Assembly (NCBI GenBank): GCA_913047795.1
Contig: CAJWTS010000028.1
Span: 1 to 47,215, forward strand
From: an uncultured Verrucomicrobiota bacterium
GTDB lineage: Bacteria > Verrucomicrobiota > Kiritimatiellia > CAJWTS01
Length of the DNA: 47,215 nt
Reading direction: 5' to 3'
Shown here: positions 17,649 to 26,627 of the stretch, in pieces
Position numbering within the stretch: the stretch's first letter is position 1
How the letters are laid out: every line of letters begins with the position of its first letter
Translations under genes and position numbers: made by a program
The notes under the pieces: model-generated
The model's input: only the letters and a program-made list of their open reading frames with translations
The model's database searches: none
What the model was told of the DNA's origin: nothing

Positions 17649-18508
17649 GATGCCCCTTGAATGCCGGACGCATCGACCGCGACAACGCAGATGTCGCAAT
17701 CGTCGGCAAGCCTGATCACTTTTTCGCGTTCCAGGAGAATCGTCTGGCCGGCATCCACAAATAGTGCCGCGGCGCGCAGTTTGCCAAGCAGCTGCAAGGT
17801 GTGCACGCCGATCACAGGAATATCGAAGCGCATGTCGTGCCCCGCCTTGGCAGTCTTAACCACCACCAGGCCCGCGCCGGCGAGTTTCGCCGCGCGCTTG
17901 ATCGCCTCATCCGTTCCCTCGAAGGCCTCGACCGCCAGGATGGTGCCCTCCTTGACCACCACGGTCTGTCCAATATCGAGGCCGCTGGTCACCTTTGCAA
18001 CATGCAAGCCAAGTTCCATGTCGGCATGTTCCCGATCCGTTGGCCCCCGTCGGGAGAGTTGCCCGGCCACCGGCATGGCGGACTCCATGAACCGCGAAGC
18101 GGGCAACAATTCTATACCGATCGCTTTCAGCTCATCCGCAACCGCTCCGAAGATCGTCTCTGCGTTACGGGTCTTCAGGCGGGCCAGTAATTCTTTCATC
18201 TGGGCATCGAGGCGGACTCGGAAGAGATGCTTCGGCGCCAGTTGGCCGGCCATGACCGCCTGCACGATGCCGGCCTCTTTTAGATTCACGAGAAGACTTT
18301 CGAGCTCGCCGACGCGAATCCAGCGCACAACGGAGGCGTGCTTTTCTATGGCTCGATCGGTCTCACCCTTGAACGCAATGACGAAGAGCTCATCAACCCC
18401 CGCTTTTCGCGCACATTCGGCAAAAACAAGGGGATAGGCTCCGCGGCCGGCGATGAGTCCCAGTCGCTGTGGTACTTGACTGCTCACTGGAACCAGAAGA
18501 TAAAACAT
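17645..18508 (-). CDS. lpxI: UDP-2,3-diacylglucosamine pyrophosphatase LpxI (DUF1009)
   Basis: 287 residues. N-domain: LGLIAGRGAYPLVFAECARKAG; middle: AVMAGQLAPKHLF; C-domain: FMESAMPVAGQLSRRGPT, DIGQTVVVKEGTILAVEAFEGTDEAIKRA, VVKTAKAGHDMRFDIPVIGVHTL. This is the LpxI family, which replaces LpxH in many non-enteric Gram-negative bacteria and yields lipid X. Residues 1-12 (MFYLLVPVSSQV) lie ahead of the first conserved strand, so a later start is possible. It heads the operon lpxI-gfo-lpxB-coiled-coil-GT4 and diverges from argF. Confidence 0.93.
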   Translation of the reverse strand: MFYLLVPVSSQVPQRLGLIAGRGAYPLVFAECARKAGVDELFVIAFKGETDRAIEKHASVVRWIRVGELESLLVNLKEAGIVQAVMAGQLAPKHLFRVRLDAQMKELLARLKTRNAETIFGAVADELKAIGIELLPASRFMESAMPVAGQLSRRGPTDREHADMELGLHVAKVTSGLDIGQTVVVKEGTILAVEAFEGTDEAIKRAAKLAGAGLVVVKTAKAGHDMRFDIPVIGVHTLQLLGKLRAAALFVDAGQTILLEREKVIRLADDCDICVVAVDASGIQGAS

Positions 18509-18556
18509 GGTCCGGCGTGAAGCGATTCAATTTTGCGGAGACGCCTTGAGGCAGCG

Positions 18557-18589
18557 GTTCGGCTTTTTCGTGTTGCAAGTCGGCCGAAC
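18557..18589. promoter_or_regulatory. inverted repeat in the lpxI-argF divergent promoter region
   Basis: GTTCGGC (18557-18563) and its exact complement GCCGAAC (18583-18589) flank 19 bases in the 148-bp gap between the divergent starts. A TATGAT box lies at 18592-18597 facing argF, though I see no good -35 box at normal spacing. It could be an operator. It does not resemble the ArgR box. Confidence 0.3.
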
Positions 18590-18656
18590 GCTATGATAGT
18601 CGATTGGAAAGCGCCTGTTTGCACCGTCTTTCGGCGACTGGAGTACAAGACCATTT

Positions 18657-19646
18657 ATGAACTTGAAGGGACGATCTCTTACCACGCTGTTGGATCTTTC
18701 GGACGAGGAACTCCTCGGCCTCTTGAATCTTGCAGACGAATTAAAGATCAAGAAGCGCGCGGGCGTGCGCGGCGAGCTCCTTGCGGGGAAACTGATTGCC
18801 CTGCTATTCGAAAAGTCGTCGACGCGTACCCGCTGTGCCGCTATCGCTGCAGCGGTCGATGAAGGCGGCAGCGCCGAGTATCTCGACGTGGAAAAGACCC
18901 ATCTGGGCAAGAAGGAATCCGTTGCAGACACCGCGCGGGTGCTGGGGCGCATGTTCGATGGGATCCTTTTTCGCGGATACAAGCAGATGACGGTCGAGAC
19001 GCTCGTAAAATATGCCGGCATACCCGTATGGAACGGATTAACGGACGACCATCATCCTACCCAGATTCTTGCCGACTTGATGACATTGCGCGAAAGCATG
19101 GGCGATCTCGCGGGACTCAAGATCGCATACCTGGGTGACGGGCGGAATAACGTGGCCAGTTCCCTGATGCTCGGTTGCGCACATGCCGGCGTGAACTTCG
19201 TGAATTGTACGCCGCCTGAGCTGGCACCAACGCCGGAACTGATCAAAACTGCAACCGCAATCGCGTCCCGCAACAACTGCACGGTATCGGTTGACGCGGA
19301 TCCGGAGAGCGGCGTGCAGGGGGCAAATGCGGTTTACACGGATGTCTGGATTTCGATGGGCGAAAAGACCAGTGTTGGCGCACGGGTTGAATTGCTGCGA
19401 CCGTATCAGGTCAACATGGAGCTGATGCGGGCGACCGGCAATCTTGAAACGGAACGGGTCATTCTGCTTCACTGCCTTCCGGCCTTTCATGATCACAATA
19501 CGGAAGTGACCGATATCTGCGGCGCCCTGGAGGTGACCGACGAGGTTTTCGAAAGCCCGTTTTCAAAGGTGTTCGATCAGGCTGAGAATCGCGTGCATAC
19601 GACGAAGGCGCTCATGGTAGCCACCATGGCCGATGTGGATCATTGA
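18657..19646 (+). CDS. argF: ornithine carbamoyltransferase
   Basis: A 329-residue enzyme that makes citrulline from ornithine and carbamoyl phosphate. Carbamoyl-phosphate site: S55-T-R-T-R59 in FEKSSTRTRC; H133-P-T-Q136 in DDHHPTQILADLMT; ornithine loop HCLPAFHD near residue 270, whose Cys and the HCLPA motif separate it from aspartate carbamoyltransferases. Other blocks are normal: KIAYLGDGRNNVASSLM and NAVYTDVWISMGE. It could be anabolic (ArgF) or catabolic (ArcB); with no arcA or arcC here, the anabolic role is more likely. Its stop shares one base with the start of a second carbamoyltransferase gene. Confidence 0.93.
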   Translation: MNLKGRSLTTLLDLSDEELLGLLNLADELKIKKRAGVRGELLAGKLIALLFEKSSTRTRCAAIAAAVDEGGSAEYLDVEKTHLGKKESVADTARVLGRMFDGILFRGYKQMTVETLVKYAGIPVWNGLTDDHHPTQILADLMTLRESMGDLAGLKIAYLGDGRNNVASSLMLGCAHAGVNFVNCTPPELAPTPELIKTATAIASRNNCTVSVDADPESGVQGANAVYTDVWISMGEKTSVGARVELLRPYQVNMELMRATGNLETERVILLHCLPAFHDHNTEVTDICGALEVTDEVFESPFSKVFDQAENRVHTTKALMVATMADVDH

Positions 19647-20731
19647 TGACGGACTCCCGGGCGCTGTCCGATATCGGGTGGGATGAGCTGCAGGCGCTGG
19701 ACATTGCCGACCGTGCCGCGTTCTTTAACCATTCTGATGGGGAGCACCATGTGCTGATGGCCCAACAGTTCTCGCGCGAACGCATGGATGCAATAGGACA
19801 TCTCGCGACCTGTATCCGGCAAATAGCGAAAGAAGAAGAGGGCGCGCGCTTCCTGCAGCATTTGCTCTGGACCAAGCGTACGATGCTTTATTTCACGCAG
19901 CCGAGCAGCCGTACATTTCTGTCCTTCTCCTCCGCCTGTCGTATTGTCGGAATGGACCGTGGCGAAGTGCGGGATATCGCGATCTCGAGCGAGGTCAAAG
20001 GCGAGACGCGCGAGGATTCCGTCCGGACCTTCAGTTCTTACTATGACATGATCATTATGCGCACCGAGATCGGCGGCTTTGCCGAGCGAATGGCCTGGCT
20101 TCTGGCGCATGCCGGCCGTCCTGTCCCGATCATCAATGCAGGCTCGGGCAGCGATCAGCACCCGACCCAGGCCCTGCTCGATATTTACACGCTGCAGCGC
20201 AGTTTCGAAAAAAGGGGCGGAATCGACGGCAAGTCCACCGTTTTTGTCGGAGACCTGATGCGCGGGCGCACCGTGCGTTCGTTGGCCCAGCTGCTGAGCG
20301 CCTACGACGACGTGCGGATGATTTTCGTGGCTCCGGACAAACTGCAGATCCGCGAAGACATCCTCGCCATGCTGCGTTCCGCAAATGTGCCATACGAATT
20401 GACGGACGACTTTGAGTCAACGATTGCGCAGGCGGATGCCATCTACATGACCCGCGTTCAGGACGAATGGGACAATACTCCCGGAGAAACCGGCTCGATT
20501 GACATCTCTCGATTCAGTTTCCGCGAAGAGCATTTGCGCGTCCTGTCACCGGACGCCGTCCTGATGCATCCGTTTCCGCGACGGCACGAAATAGAACCGC
20601 AAGTTGACCACGATCCGCGCGCGGTGTACTGGCGACAGATGCGTAATGGCATGTGGGTTCGCGCGGCATTGATCGCCGGACTCTTCGGTCGCGAGCAGGC
20701 AATTCTCGACTACCACGACGCGAACGTGTAG
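19646..20731 (+). CDS. aspartate carbamoyltransferase-like protein with altered phosphate loop
   Basis: 361 residues from the ATG overlapping the argF stop by one base (TGATG). The C-half is clearly of the aspartate transcarbamoylase type: SDQHPTQALLDIYTL, TVFVGDLMRGRTVRSLAQLL, IYMTRVQDEW, LMHPFPRRHEIEPQVDHDPRAVY and QMRNGMWVRAALI. The 80s-loop lysine is kept in SSEVKGETREDS. The carbamoyl-phosphate loop, normally STRTR, reads S87-S88-R89-T90-F91 (FTQPSSRTFLSF), so the second position is Ser and the last Arg is Phe. The N-terminus is about 35 residues longer than in classical PyrB. It may be the organism's PyrB or a specialised paralogue. Coupling to argF implies joint control. Confidence 0.8.
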   Translation: MTDSRALSDIGWDELQALDIADRAAFFNHSDGEHHVLMAQQFSRERMDAIGHLATCIRQIAKEEEGARFLQHLLWTKRTMLYFTQPSSRTFLSFSSACRIVGMDRGEVRDIAISSEVKGETREDSVRTFSSYYDMIIMRTEIGGFAERMAWLLAHAGRPVPIINAGSGSDQHPTQALLDIYTLQRSFEKRGGIDGKSTVFVGDLMRGRTVRSLAQLLSAYDDVRMIFVAPDKLQIREDILAMLRSANVPYELTDDFESTIAQADAIYMTRVQDEWDNTPGETGSIDISRFSFREEHLRVLSPDAVLMHPFPRRHEIEPQVDHDPRAVYWRQMRNGMWVRAALIAGLFGREQAILDYHDANV

Positions 20732-21159
20732 CACCCTTCCGCAGCGCGACCGCCTGCGACACGCGATTGACCGGATGTCGTTCGGGGTGAAGCTTCCCCT
20801 CAAATCGGGCCGATTGAAAGCAGAGGCTTCTGCCGGAATTAGCACAAGGAGCAGGAAGCAAACGAGAAAGAGTTGATCCACGGAGAGCCATAACGCATCG
20901 ATCCTGAAGGAGACCGATACGGGGATGCAGCGAACGAGAACCGCAAGAAACACCGCATCAGTTCAGCGACATACTACAAACGGAAATCGGAATACGGTAC
21001 GGATGGAGGTGTACGACCTGCGGGGAGCGAAGGAACTCGGACAGGAGCTGTCGCAGCTGAAGCGAACGTACAGTGCGCGGGCCCTCGAGAACGACGCGAC
21101 GAGGAGTCTGATCGCAAAAGCTGAGCCGCGCGCACGTCGTGACGCGGTAGGGCAGGGGA
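20732..21159. other. intergenic region, no convincing gene
   Basis: A 428-bp gap where pyrB-like and guaB converge. A + frame (20925-21191) has a GAAGGAG box 12 nt before its ATG but overlaps the guaB end and has no recognisable protein character. A minus frame has a signal-peptide-like run (FLVCFLLLVLIPAEASA) but no supported start and runs antisense into pyrB. I see no clear terminator with a U tract. Confidence 0.4.
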
Positions 21160-22644
21160 CTACGTCCGGTAATTCGGCGCTTCGCGGGTGATCTTCACGT
21201 CGTGCGGGTGTGCCTCATGCAGCCCGGCGGGAGAGATGCGTACGATGCGACCGTTCTTCTGTAGATCCGGGATCGATCGACAACCGCAATAACCAAGCGC
21301 AGAGGCCAGGCCGCCGCAATACTGCGTCATCACCAACTTGACTGAACCGGCATAAGGAACGAGACCCTCGACACCTTGCGGCACCAACTCCGTATCGTTG
21401 ATTCCATCCTGGGCGTAACGCTGACGACTGCCGGCGCCGTCCTTCATGGCGGCGAGGCTGCCCATCCCGCGATAGACCACGTATTGCCGCCCCTGGTGTA
21501 TGACCTTTTCTCCCGGACTTTCCTCTGATCCGGCCAAAACGGATCCCATCATGGCCGTGTCCGCACCGGAGACGATCGCCTTTGGCACGTCCCCCGAATG
21601 CCGTATGCCGCCGTCCGCGATCACCGGAATGCTGCCTTCGAGCGCACGCGTGCATTGGTATACCGCCGTCACCTGCGGTATACCGACACCGCAGACGACA
21701 CGCGTCGTGCAGATCGATCCCGGACCGATTCCGACCTTCACGGCGTCGGCACCGGCATCTCGCAAGGCCACGGCGGCGTCGGCGGTGCCGATGTTTCCAG
21801 CCACGACGTCAATATCCGGATAGTGATCCTTGACCCAGCGCACCATCTCGATGACGCCCTGGCTGTGACCGTGCGCAGTATCGACGACAATCGCATCGAC
21901 GTCTTCGTCCGCGAGTTGTTCCACGCGTTCTTCATCCGCCGGTCCTACCGCAGCACCGACCCTCAGCCGATGCCGGTCGTCGCGATTATACATCGGTTCG
22001 ACGTTCTCGATCAGGGTCTTGACGTCCGTGAAGCTATACAGTCCGACAAGCTTCCCATCCTCCACGAGTGGCAGTTTGCCAAGTTTGTTCTCGATCATGA
22101 TATCGTACGCTTCCCTCAGGTTGGTCGCGGGGGGCGCCGTGCGCAGCGTTGCAGTCATGATTTCGGTGACGTTGGAGGCACTGTCGCGTGCAAACTTGAT
22201 GTCGGATCCCGTAAGAATGCCCGCCAGTTGCTGCTCGTCATCAAGGATCGGAAAACCACTGAAGCTGTAGCCCTTTTCTTCTTTAACCCGCAGCACGTTC
22301 TCGAGCGTGTCATGAATGCTGAAGGTGATCGGCGAACGAATCAGGCCGTGCAGATGGTGTTTCACGACGCCAACAAAGCGCGCCTGGCGGCGAGCGGTCA
22401 GATTCTTATGGATGATCCCAATACCACCCAGCAGGGCCATCGTGGTCGCCATCGGCGCCTCCGTGACCGTATCCATTGCGGAACTGACAAACGGAATGTT
22501 CAGTCTGATGCGTCGACTGAACTGCGCGCTCAGATCGGTCTCACTGGGAAGAAAGTCAGCAAACTGGGTCACCAGGCTGATATCATCGAAAGTGAGTCCC
22601 TCGTGAGGGACAGTGGCCATAAACTCGTCAAGAAAGGCATTCAT
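21160..22644 (-). CDS. guaB: inosine-5'-monophosphate dehydrogenase
   Basis: A 494-residue TIM-barrel enzyme with a two-CBS insert, full family length. N-terminal LTFDDISLV, FVSSAMDTVTE and GGIGIIHKN; CBS pair about 98-215; catalytic loop GPGSICTTR with the nucleophilic Cys; IPVIADGGIRHSGD, MMGSVLAGSEESPGE and YRGMGSLAAM. It converts IMP to XMP with NAD, the committed step of GMP synthesis. The gene stands alone: convergent with the carbamoyltransferases downstream, and 381 bp from lepB upstream. Confidence 0.97.
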   Translation of the reverse strand: MNAFLDEFMATVPHEGLTFDDISLVTQFADFLPSETDLSAQFSRRIRLNIPFVSSAMDTVTEAPMATTMALLGGIGIIHKNLTARRQARFVGVVKHHLHGLIRSPITFSIHDTLENVLRVKEEKGYSFSGFPILDDEQQLAGILTGSDIKFARDSASNVTEIMTATLRTAPPATNLREAYDIMIENKLGKLPLVEDGKLVGLYSFTDVKTLIENVEPMYNRDDRHRLRVGAAVGPADEERVEQLADEDVDAIVVDTAHGHSQGVIEMVRWVKDHYPDIDVVAGNIGTADAAVALRDAGADAVKVGIGPGSICTTRVVCGVGIPQVTAVYQCTRALEGSIPVIADGGIRHSGDVPKAIVSGADTAMMGSVLAGSEESPGEKVIHQGRQYVVYRGMGSLAAMKDGAGSRQRYAQDGINDTELVPQGVEGLVPYAGSVKLVMTQYCGGLASALGYCGCRSIPDLQKNGRIVRISPAGLHEAHPHDVKITREAPNYRT

Positions 22645-23025
22645 TGCAGAGGAATCATCTCATTGCGTACCGTCGCTGTTGCCGGCGCATTTTGTGCAGG
22701 ACACCTTCCCACGTCAAGCAAGGACTTCAGTTGACCGAAGGCGCGGGGTTTTAAAACAACAAATCATACGGTTCCTCGGCCGAGGCCCGTGCGACTTGTT
22801 TTCCTGACGTCGGAAGGGCAATCGTTGAGTTGACGAGGAATCGACCGATGCAGAGCCGCGAGACACATCGCGGGTCAGACTCGGGATCAGAACCGGTTAA
22901 ATCTCCCGCCAAACAGCTAACGTCGCATAATATATCTTATGTAAAGTAGAGTGTCTAGGGATTGTGGCGGCGATCGCCAAACCCCCAAGATATGGACTTC
23001 CGTAACCCGCTATGGGGTCGGCTGG
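22645..23025. promoter_or_regulatory. guaB upstream region with two perfect palindromes
   Basis: This 381-bp gap holds GTTTTAAAAC (22748-22757) and CCTCGGCCGAGG (22774-22785), both perfect palindromes placed about 105-140 bp before guaB, with a minus-strand TATGAT-like box between them. An AT-rich inverted repeat (CATAA-tatatc-TTATG, 22926-22941) lies farther out. Operator function is a guess; no gene is seen here. Confidence 0.3.
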
Positions 23026-24078
23026 CTAGCGAATACGGCCCCAGTGTCGCCCGAACGGCCAGTATACGAATACCGCCGGCCCCACCAGGTTTCGACGCCG
23101 TACAGCGCCCCAGAAGCGACTATCAAAGCTGCTGGCGGTATTGTCGCCCATGACGAAGAATTCGTCCTCTGAGAGACTTTGCGTATCCTCCCGATGCTCG
23201 AGCACGGGGCGGGTGTTATAGTTACCCGGGAGTCGGTATCCCTCCCGGCCGCCCTCCATATTCTCGATGCGGTGGATCCCGGGGAATCCCTCCACCCGTG
23301 CGCCGTCAATATTGAGATATGGCGGATCAATTGAGACGGTTTCACCCGGTAAGCCGACGAGTCGTTTAATATAGTGTGTCTTCTGTTTCAATCCCTCCAA
23401 TCCGTCAGTCGTGAATACGATGATCTCATCGCGTCGCGGCCCACGGAAATTCCAGGCAACTTTATTCACAAATAGATGATCGCCCGCCATGCGCACCGAA
23501 GACGCGATGACATCACCCTTTTCCATCAATTCGTTCGGCTTCGCGTGCTTGTACATATTCTTGTGAAGCCGATATGTGCGGGAGCCGACCTGCATGTGCT
23601 CGCGCGTGTATGTCACAATTCCGGTCGACTGGACCCGAATTTCACCATACCAGTCTCCGAATATGAGCCATCGGACAAGCTTGAGCGGCATGCGGTGCGT
23701 AACATCGGGCTGCTCGAGCGTAGCATACGTAATGCCGTTTAGCGTCGGCTGCATGGAGCCCGTGGGAATCTTGAAGGGTTGTATAAAGTAAGCACGAAAC
23801 GCCATCGCGACGGCGAAGGCGACCACCAGTACATCCACGTTTTCCCTCAGTCCGGCATACGACGGCGCGGGTGCTGCCTGCTCAAGATGGGAGGACATTC
23901 GCTCCATCTCCTTGCGGCAGGCAGCCGCATCTTTCTGCGCAAGTGCTGCTCTGAGAGAAGCAATAGAGGTCCTCAATTCGTTAAGCGCATCCGGCCGCAT
24001 GACGTCCTCGCGCATGTCCAAAACATGTCGCCCATGACGCAGGGCCTCGCGCACTGACTTTCGCTCTCGGCGCGTCAT
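23026..24078 (-). CDS. lepB: signal peptidase I with coiled-coil N-terminal extension
   Basis: 350 residues from the ATG overlapping the lepA stop (ATGA). The longer open frame upstream is only the antisense-free shadow of lepA. Residues 1-75 are charged and helical, with no signal; the single clear membrane segment is about 81-100 (VDVLVVAFAVAMAFRAYF). The catalytic Ser is S108 in IPTGSMQPTL and the general-base Lys is K206 in DHLFVNKVAW; RGPRRDEIIVF, YIKRLVGLPGE and FFVMGDNTASSFDSRFWG complete the family blocks. About 90 residues sit between the catalytic Ser and Lys, more than in small Gram-positive forms. It removes signal peptides on the outer face of the inner membrane. Confidence 0.93.
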   Translation of the reverse strand: MTRRERKSVREALRHGRHVLDMREDVMRPDALNELRTSIASLRAALAQKDAAACRKEMERMSSHLEQAAPAPSYAGLRENVDVLVVAFAVAMAFRAYFIQPFKIPTGSMQPTLNGITYATLEQPDVTHRMPLKLVRWLIFGDWYGEIRVQSTGIVTYTREHMQVGSRTYRLHKNMYKHAKPNELMEKGDVIASSVRMAGDHLFVNKVAWNFRGPRRDEIIVFTTDGLEGLKQKTHYIKRLVGLPGETVSIDPPYLNIDGARVEGFPGIHRIENMEGGREGYRLPGNYNTRPVLEHREDTQSLSEDEFFVMGDNTASSFDSRFWGAVRRRNLVGPAVFVYWPFGRHWGRIR

Positions 24079-25886
24079 GTCACCTGTCCCTTCATCACGG
24101 CAAGGAAGGCCTCCTGGGGCACACTCACCTGCCCCACCTGCTTCATCCGCTTCTTGCCTTTTTTCTGTCGCTCCAGGAGTTTTCGTTTTCGCGTAATGTC
24201 GCCACCGTAACATTTGGCCGTCACGTCCTTGCGCAGGGCGCGCACTGTCTCCCGCGCAATAACGCTCTTGTTGAGCGCAGCCTGGATAGGAACCGCGAAC
24301 ATGTGCGGCGGAATAACTTCCTTCAAAGCCTGGCACATCTGCCGCCCGCGCGCTTCAGCACGCGAACGATGTACCATGCATGCGAATGCGTCCACCGGTT
24401 CGTGGTTCAACAGGATATCGAGACGCACGATGTCGCTCGCAACGTAACCGGTGTGATCGTAGTCCATCGACGCATATCCGCGGCTGACACTCTTCAGGAC
24501 ATCATGAAACTCTACAAGGATCTCATTGAGAGGCATGGTGCATGTGAGCATGACGCGTTGCGTATCGATCGATTCGGTCTTGCCTACGACCCCGCGCCGA
24601 TCCTGTACAATTCGCATGATGTCGCCGATATGCTCGTTCTGGCAGAGGATAAAGGCGCGGATCATAGGCTCCTCGATCTGCTCAATACGCGTTACATCCG
24701 GGAGGCGCATGGGATTATCGATCTCAATCGATTCTCCGCCCCTGAGGTGTACCCGATAGACGACCGCCGGAAAGGTGCTGATGATGTCCAGGTCAAATTC
24801 GCGCCGCAAGCGTTCCTGGACGATCTCCATATGGAGCAGCCCCAGAAATCCACAGCGAAACCCGAACCCCAGGGCCAGCGACGTCTCCGGAATATACTCG
24901 AAAGCGCTGTCGTTCAGACCGAGTCGCTCTAGATTGAATTTAAACTTTTCATAGTCCTCGGCCGAAACCGGGTATAGCCCGCTGAAGACCATGGGCTGAA
25001 TGCGCCGAAACCCGGGCAGGGCCTTATTCGCCGGCCGACTCTGATCGGTCAACGTGTCGCCGATTAAGATGTCGGCAGGATTCTTCAAGGTCCCTATCAC
25101 GTACCCCACCTGCCCTGCCGACAGGGAGCCTACGCGCATCGGCTTGGGCCCAAAAATGCCCACTTCCTTGATATCGTCATCCCGTCCACTGGCCATCAGT
25201 CGCACACGCTGGCGTTCCTTGATCGAACCTTCAACCATGCGCACATAAGACACCACGCCACGGTACGCATCGTATACCGAATCGAAAACCAGAGCGCGTG
25301 TCGAGTTCTCGGTTGCATCACCCTTCGCGGCTGGCGCCGGAACCAGGTCAACGATCGCGCTCAGAACTTCCGCGACACCCTCGCCCGTTTTGGCGCTGAT
25401 GCGGAGGCGCCGATCCGTGCTCAGGGCCAGCACGTCTTCAATCTGATGTGCCACACCGTCGGGATCGGCGTTCGGAAGATCGACCTTGTTGATCACGGGT
25501 ATGATCTCCAGATTGTTTTCCATGGCCAGGTAGACATTGGCTACCGTTTGAGCCTCAATTCCCTGGGCGGCGTCCACGACCAACAGCGCACCTTCGCAGG
25601 CGGCCATGCTGCGCGAGACTTCATATGTGAAATCTACGTGACCCGGCGTATCGATCAGGTTAAACTCGTATTCCTGCCCGTCGGCGGCTTCGTAGCGCAT
25701 TCGAACCGGTCGGGATTTGATCGTGATGCCACGTTCGCGCTCGATGTCCATGTCGTCGAGCAACTGCTCACGCATGTCACGATCTTCAACGGTTTGGGTC
25801 AATTGCATCATGCGATCGGCCAGCGTGGATTTTCCGTGGTCGATGTGGGCAATGATGCAGAAATTCCGTATCTGCGCCAATTCCAT
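24075..25886 (-). CDS. lepA: elongation factor 4 (LepA), ribosome back-translocating GTPase
   Basis: 603 residues, the standard length. GTPase motifs: G1 AHIDHGKSTLADRM, G2 RGITIKS, G3 DTPGHVDF, G4 NKVDLPNADP. C-terminal LepA-specific region: GYASMDYDHTGY, HRSRAEARGRQMCQALKEVIPPHMFAVPIQAALN, and AKCYGGDITRKRKLLERQKKGKKRMKQVG. LepA acts on stalled or pre-translocation ribosomes and in 30S assembly. lepA-lepB adjacency is common in bacteria. The start shares one base with the rpe stop (TGATGG). Confidence 0.98.
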   Translation of the reverse strand: MELAQIRNFCIIAHIDHGKSTLADRMMQLTQTVEDRDMREQLLDDMDIERERGITIKSRPVRMRYEAADGQEYEFNLIDTPGHVDFTYEVSRSMAACEGALLVVDAAQGIEAQTVANVYLAMENNLEIIPVINKVDLPNADPDGVAHQIEDVLALSTDRRLRISAKTGEGVAEVLSAIVDLVPAPAAKGDATENSTRALVFDSVYDAYRGVVSYVRMVEGSIKERQRVRLMASGRDDDIKEVGIFGPKPMRVGSLSAGQVGYVIGTLKNPADILIGDTLTDQSRPANKALPGFRRIQPMVFSGLYPVSAEDYEKFKFNLERLGLNDSAFEYIPETSLALGFGFRCGFLGLLHMEIVQERLRREFDLDIISTFPAVVYRVHLRGGESIEIDNPMRLPDVTRIEQIEEPMIRAFILCQNEHIGDIMRIVQDRRGVVGKTESIDTQRVMLTCTMPLNEILVEFHDVLKSVSRGYASMDYDHTGYVASDIVRLDILLNHEPVDAFACMVHRSRAEARGRQMCQALKEVIPPHMFAVPIQAALNKSVIARETVRALRKDVTAKCYGGDITRKRKLLERQKKGKKRMKQVGQVSVPQEAFLAVMKGQVT

Positions 25887-26557
25887 CAGCTAGTCTTCCG
25901 GGCTAGCTCATGAAGCCGTTTGATTTCGCGGGCCATGTCGCGGGCCCGGAACAGATGGGTTCCAACATCAAAGATATTTGCGCCCGCCGCCGCGCAGTCG
26001 CGAACCCGATCACGGTTGAGGCCACCGTCGACACCGATGTCGATGCGTTTGCCGTGCTCCACAGATCCGAGCCGGACATCGCTCACGGTCTTGACAGCAG
26101 AATCGATGAATTCCTGGCCGCCGAATCCGGGATGAACCGTCATGCACAGGATCTCGTCAACCGCATCCAGGTACTTGAGGGCCTCGGAAGCATCCGTGCC
26201 GGGGTTAATCGCGATTCCGGCGCGAATGCCTTCTCGATGAATTGCGGCCAGCGTGGCGCGCAGATCGCTGTCGGCCTCGACATGAATCAGGATCGTATCT
26301 GCACCAGCGCTGACAAAAGACTCGATGTGCGCATGCGGATTCGAGACCATGAGGTGAACATTCATATGCACGCCGACAGTGTGGCGCGCCATCCGTACGA
26401 TGTCCTGACCCATCGACAGGTTCGGGACAAAATGCCCGTCCATCACGTCAAGGTGTATGCCGTCCGCGCCCGCGGCCACGCAACGACGTACTTCCGATTC
26501 GAGTGAACCGAAATCGGCGGCGAGCAACGACGGGTAGATACGGATCGGACGTTCCAT
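25886..26557 (-). CDS. rpe: ribulose-phosphate 3-epimerase
   Basis: A 223-residue TIM barrel that interconverts ribulose-5-phosphate and xylulose-5-phosphate. Conserved blocks with metal and catalytic residues: IYPSLLAADF, HLDVMDGHFVPNLSMG, NVHLMVSNP, MTVHPGFGGQEF and IGVDGGLN. Its stop overlaps the lepA start by one base; truA lies 70 bp upstream on the same strand. Start ATG fits the family N-terminus. Confidence 0.96.
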   Translation of the reverse strand: MERPIRIYPSLLAADFGSLESEVRRCVAAGADGIHLDVMDGHFVPNLSMGQDIVRMARHTVGVHMNVHLMVSNPHAHIESFVSAGADTILIHVEADSDLRATLAAIHREGIRAGIAINPGTDASEALKYLDAVDEILCMTVHPGFGGQEFIDSAVKTVSDVRLGSVEHGKRIDIGVDGGLNRDRVRDCAAAGANIFDVGTHLFRARDMAREIKRLHELARKTS

Positions 26558-26627
26558 AAAGGCAGGACATATACCATGTTTCCCTATCGGATGCTAGGGC
26601 GAGCAGAGGATGACCAGTGCCGTCTCC

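Noticed and set aside
20740..20953. Minus-strand frame with a signal-peptide-like run
   Set aside because: No start codon with a ribosome site, and the frame continues antisense through pyrB.
20925..21191. 88-codon + strand ORF before the guaB end
   Set aside because: It has a GAAGGAG box but at 12-base spacing, overlaps the guaB end and has random-looking, Arg/Thr-rich composition.
21598..22734. 378-codon + strand frame antisense to guaB
   Set aside because: guaB is certain on the other strand and the antisense product shows no domain.
24079..24336. N-terminal extension of lepB
   Set aside because: The extra 86 codons lie inside lepA, and an ATGA overlap start at 24078 fits both the operon style and the family.
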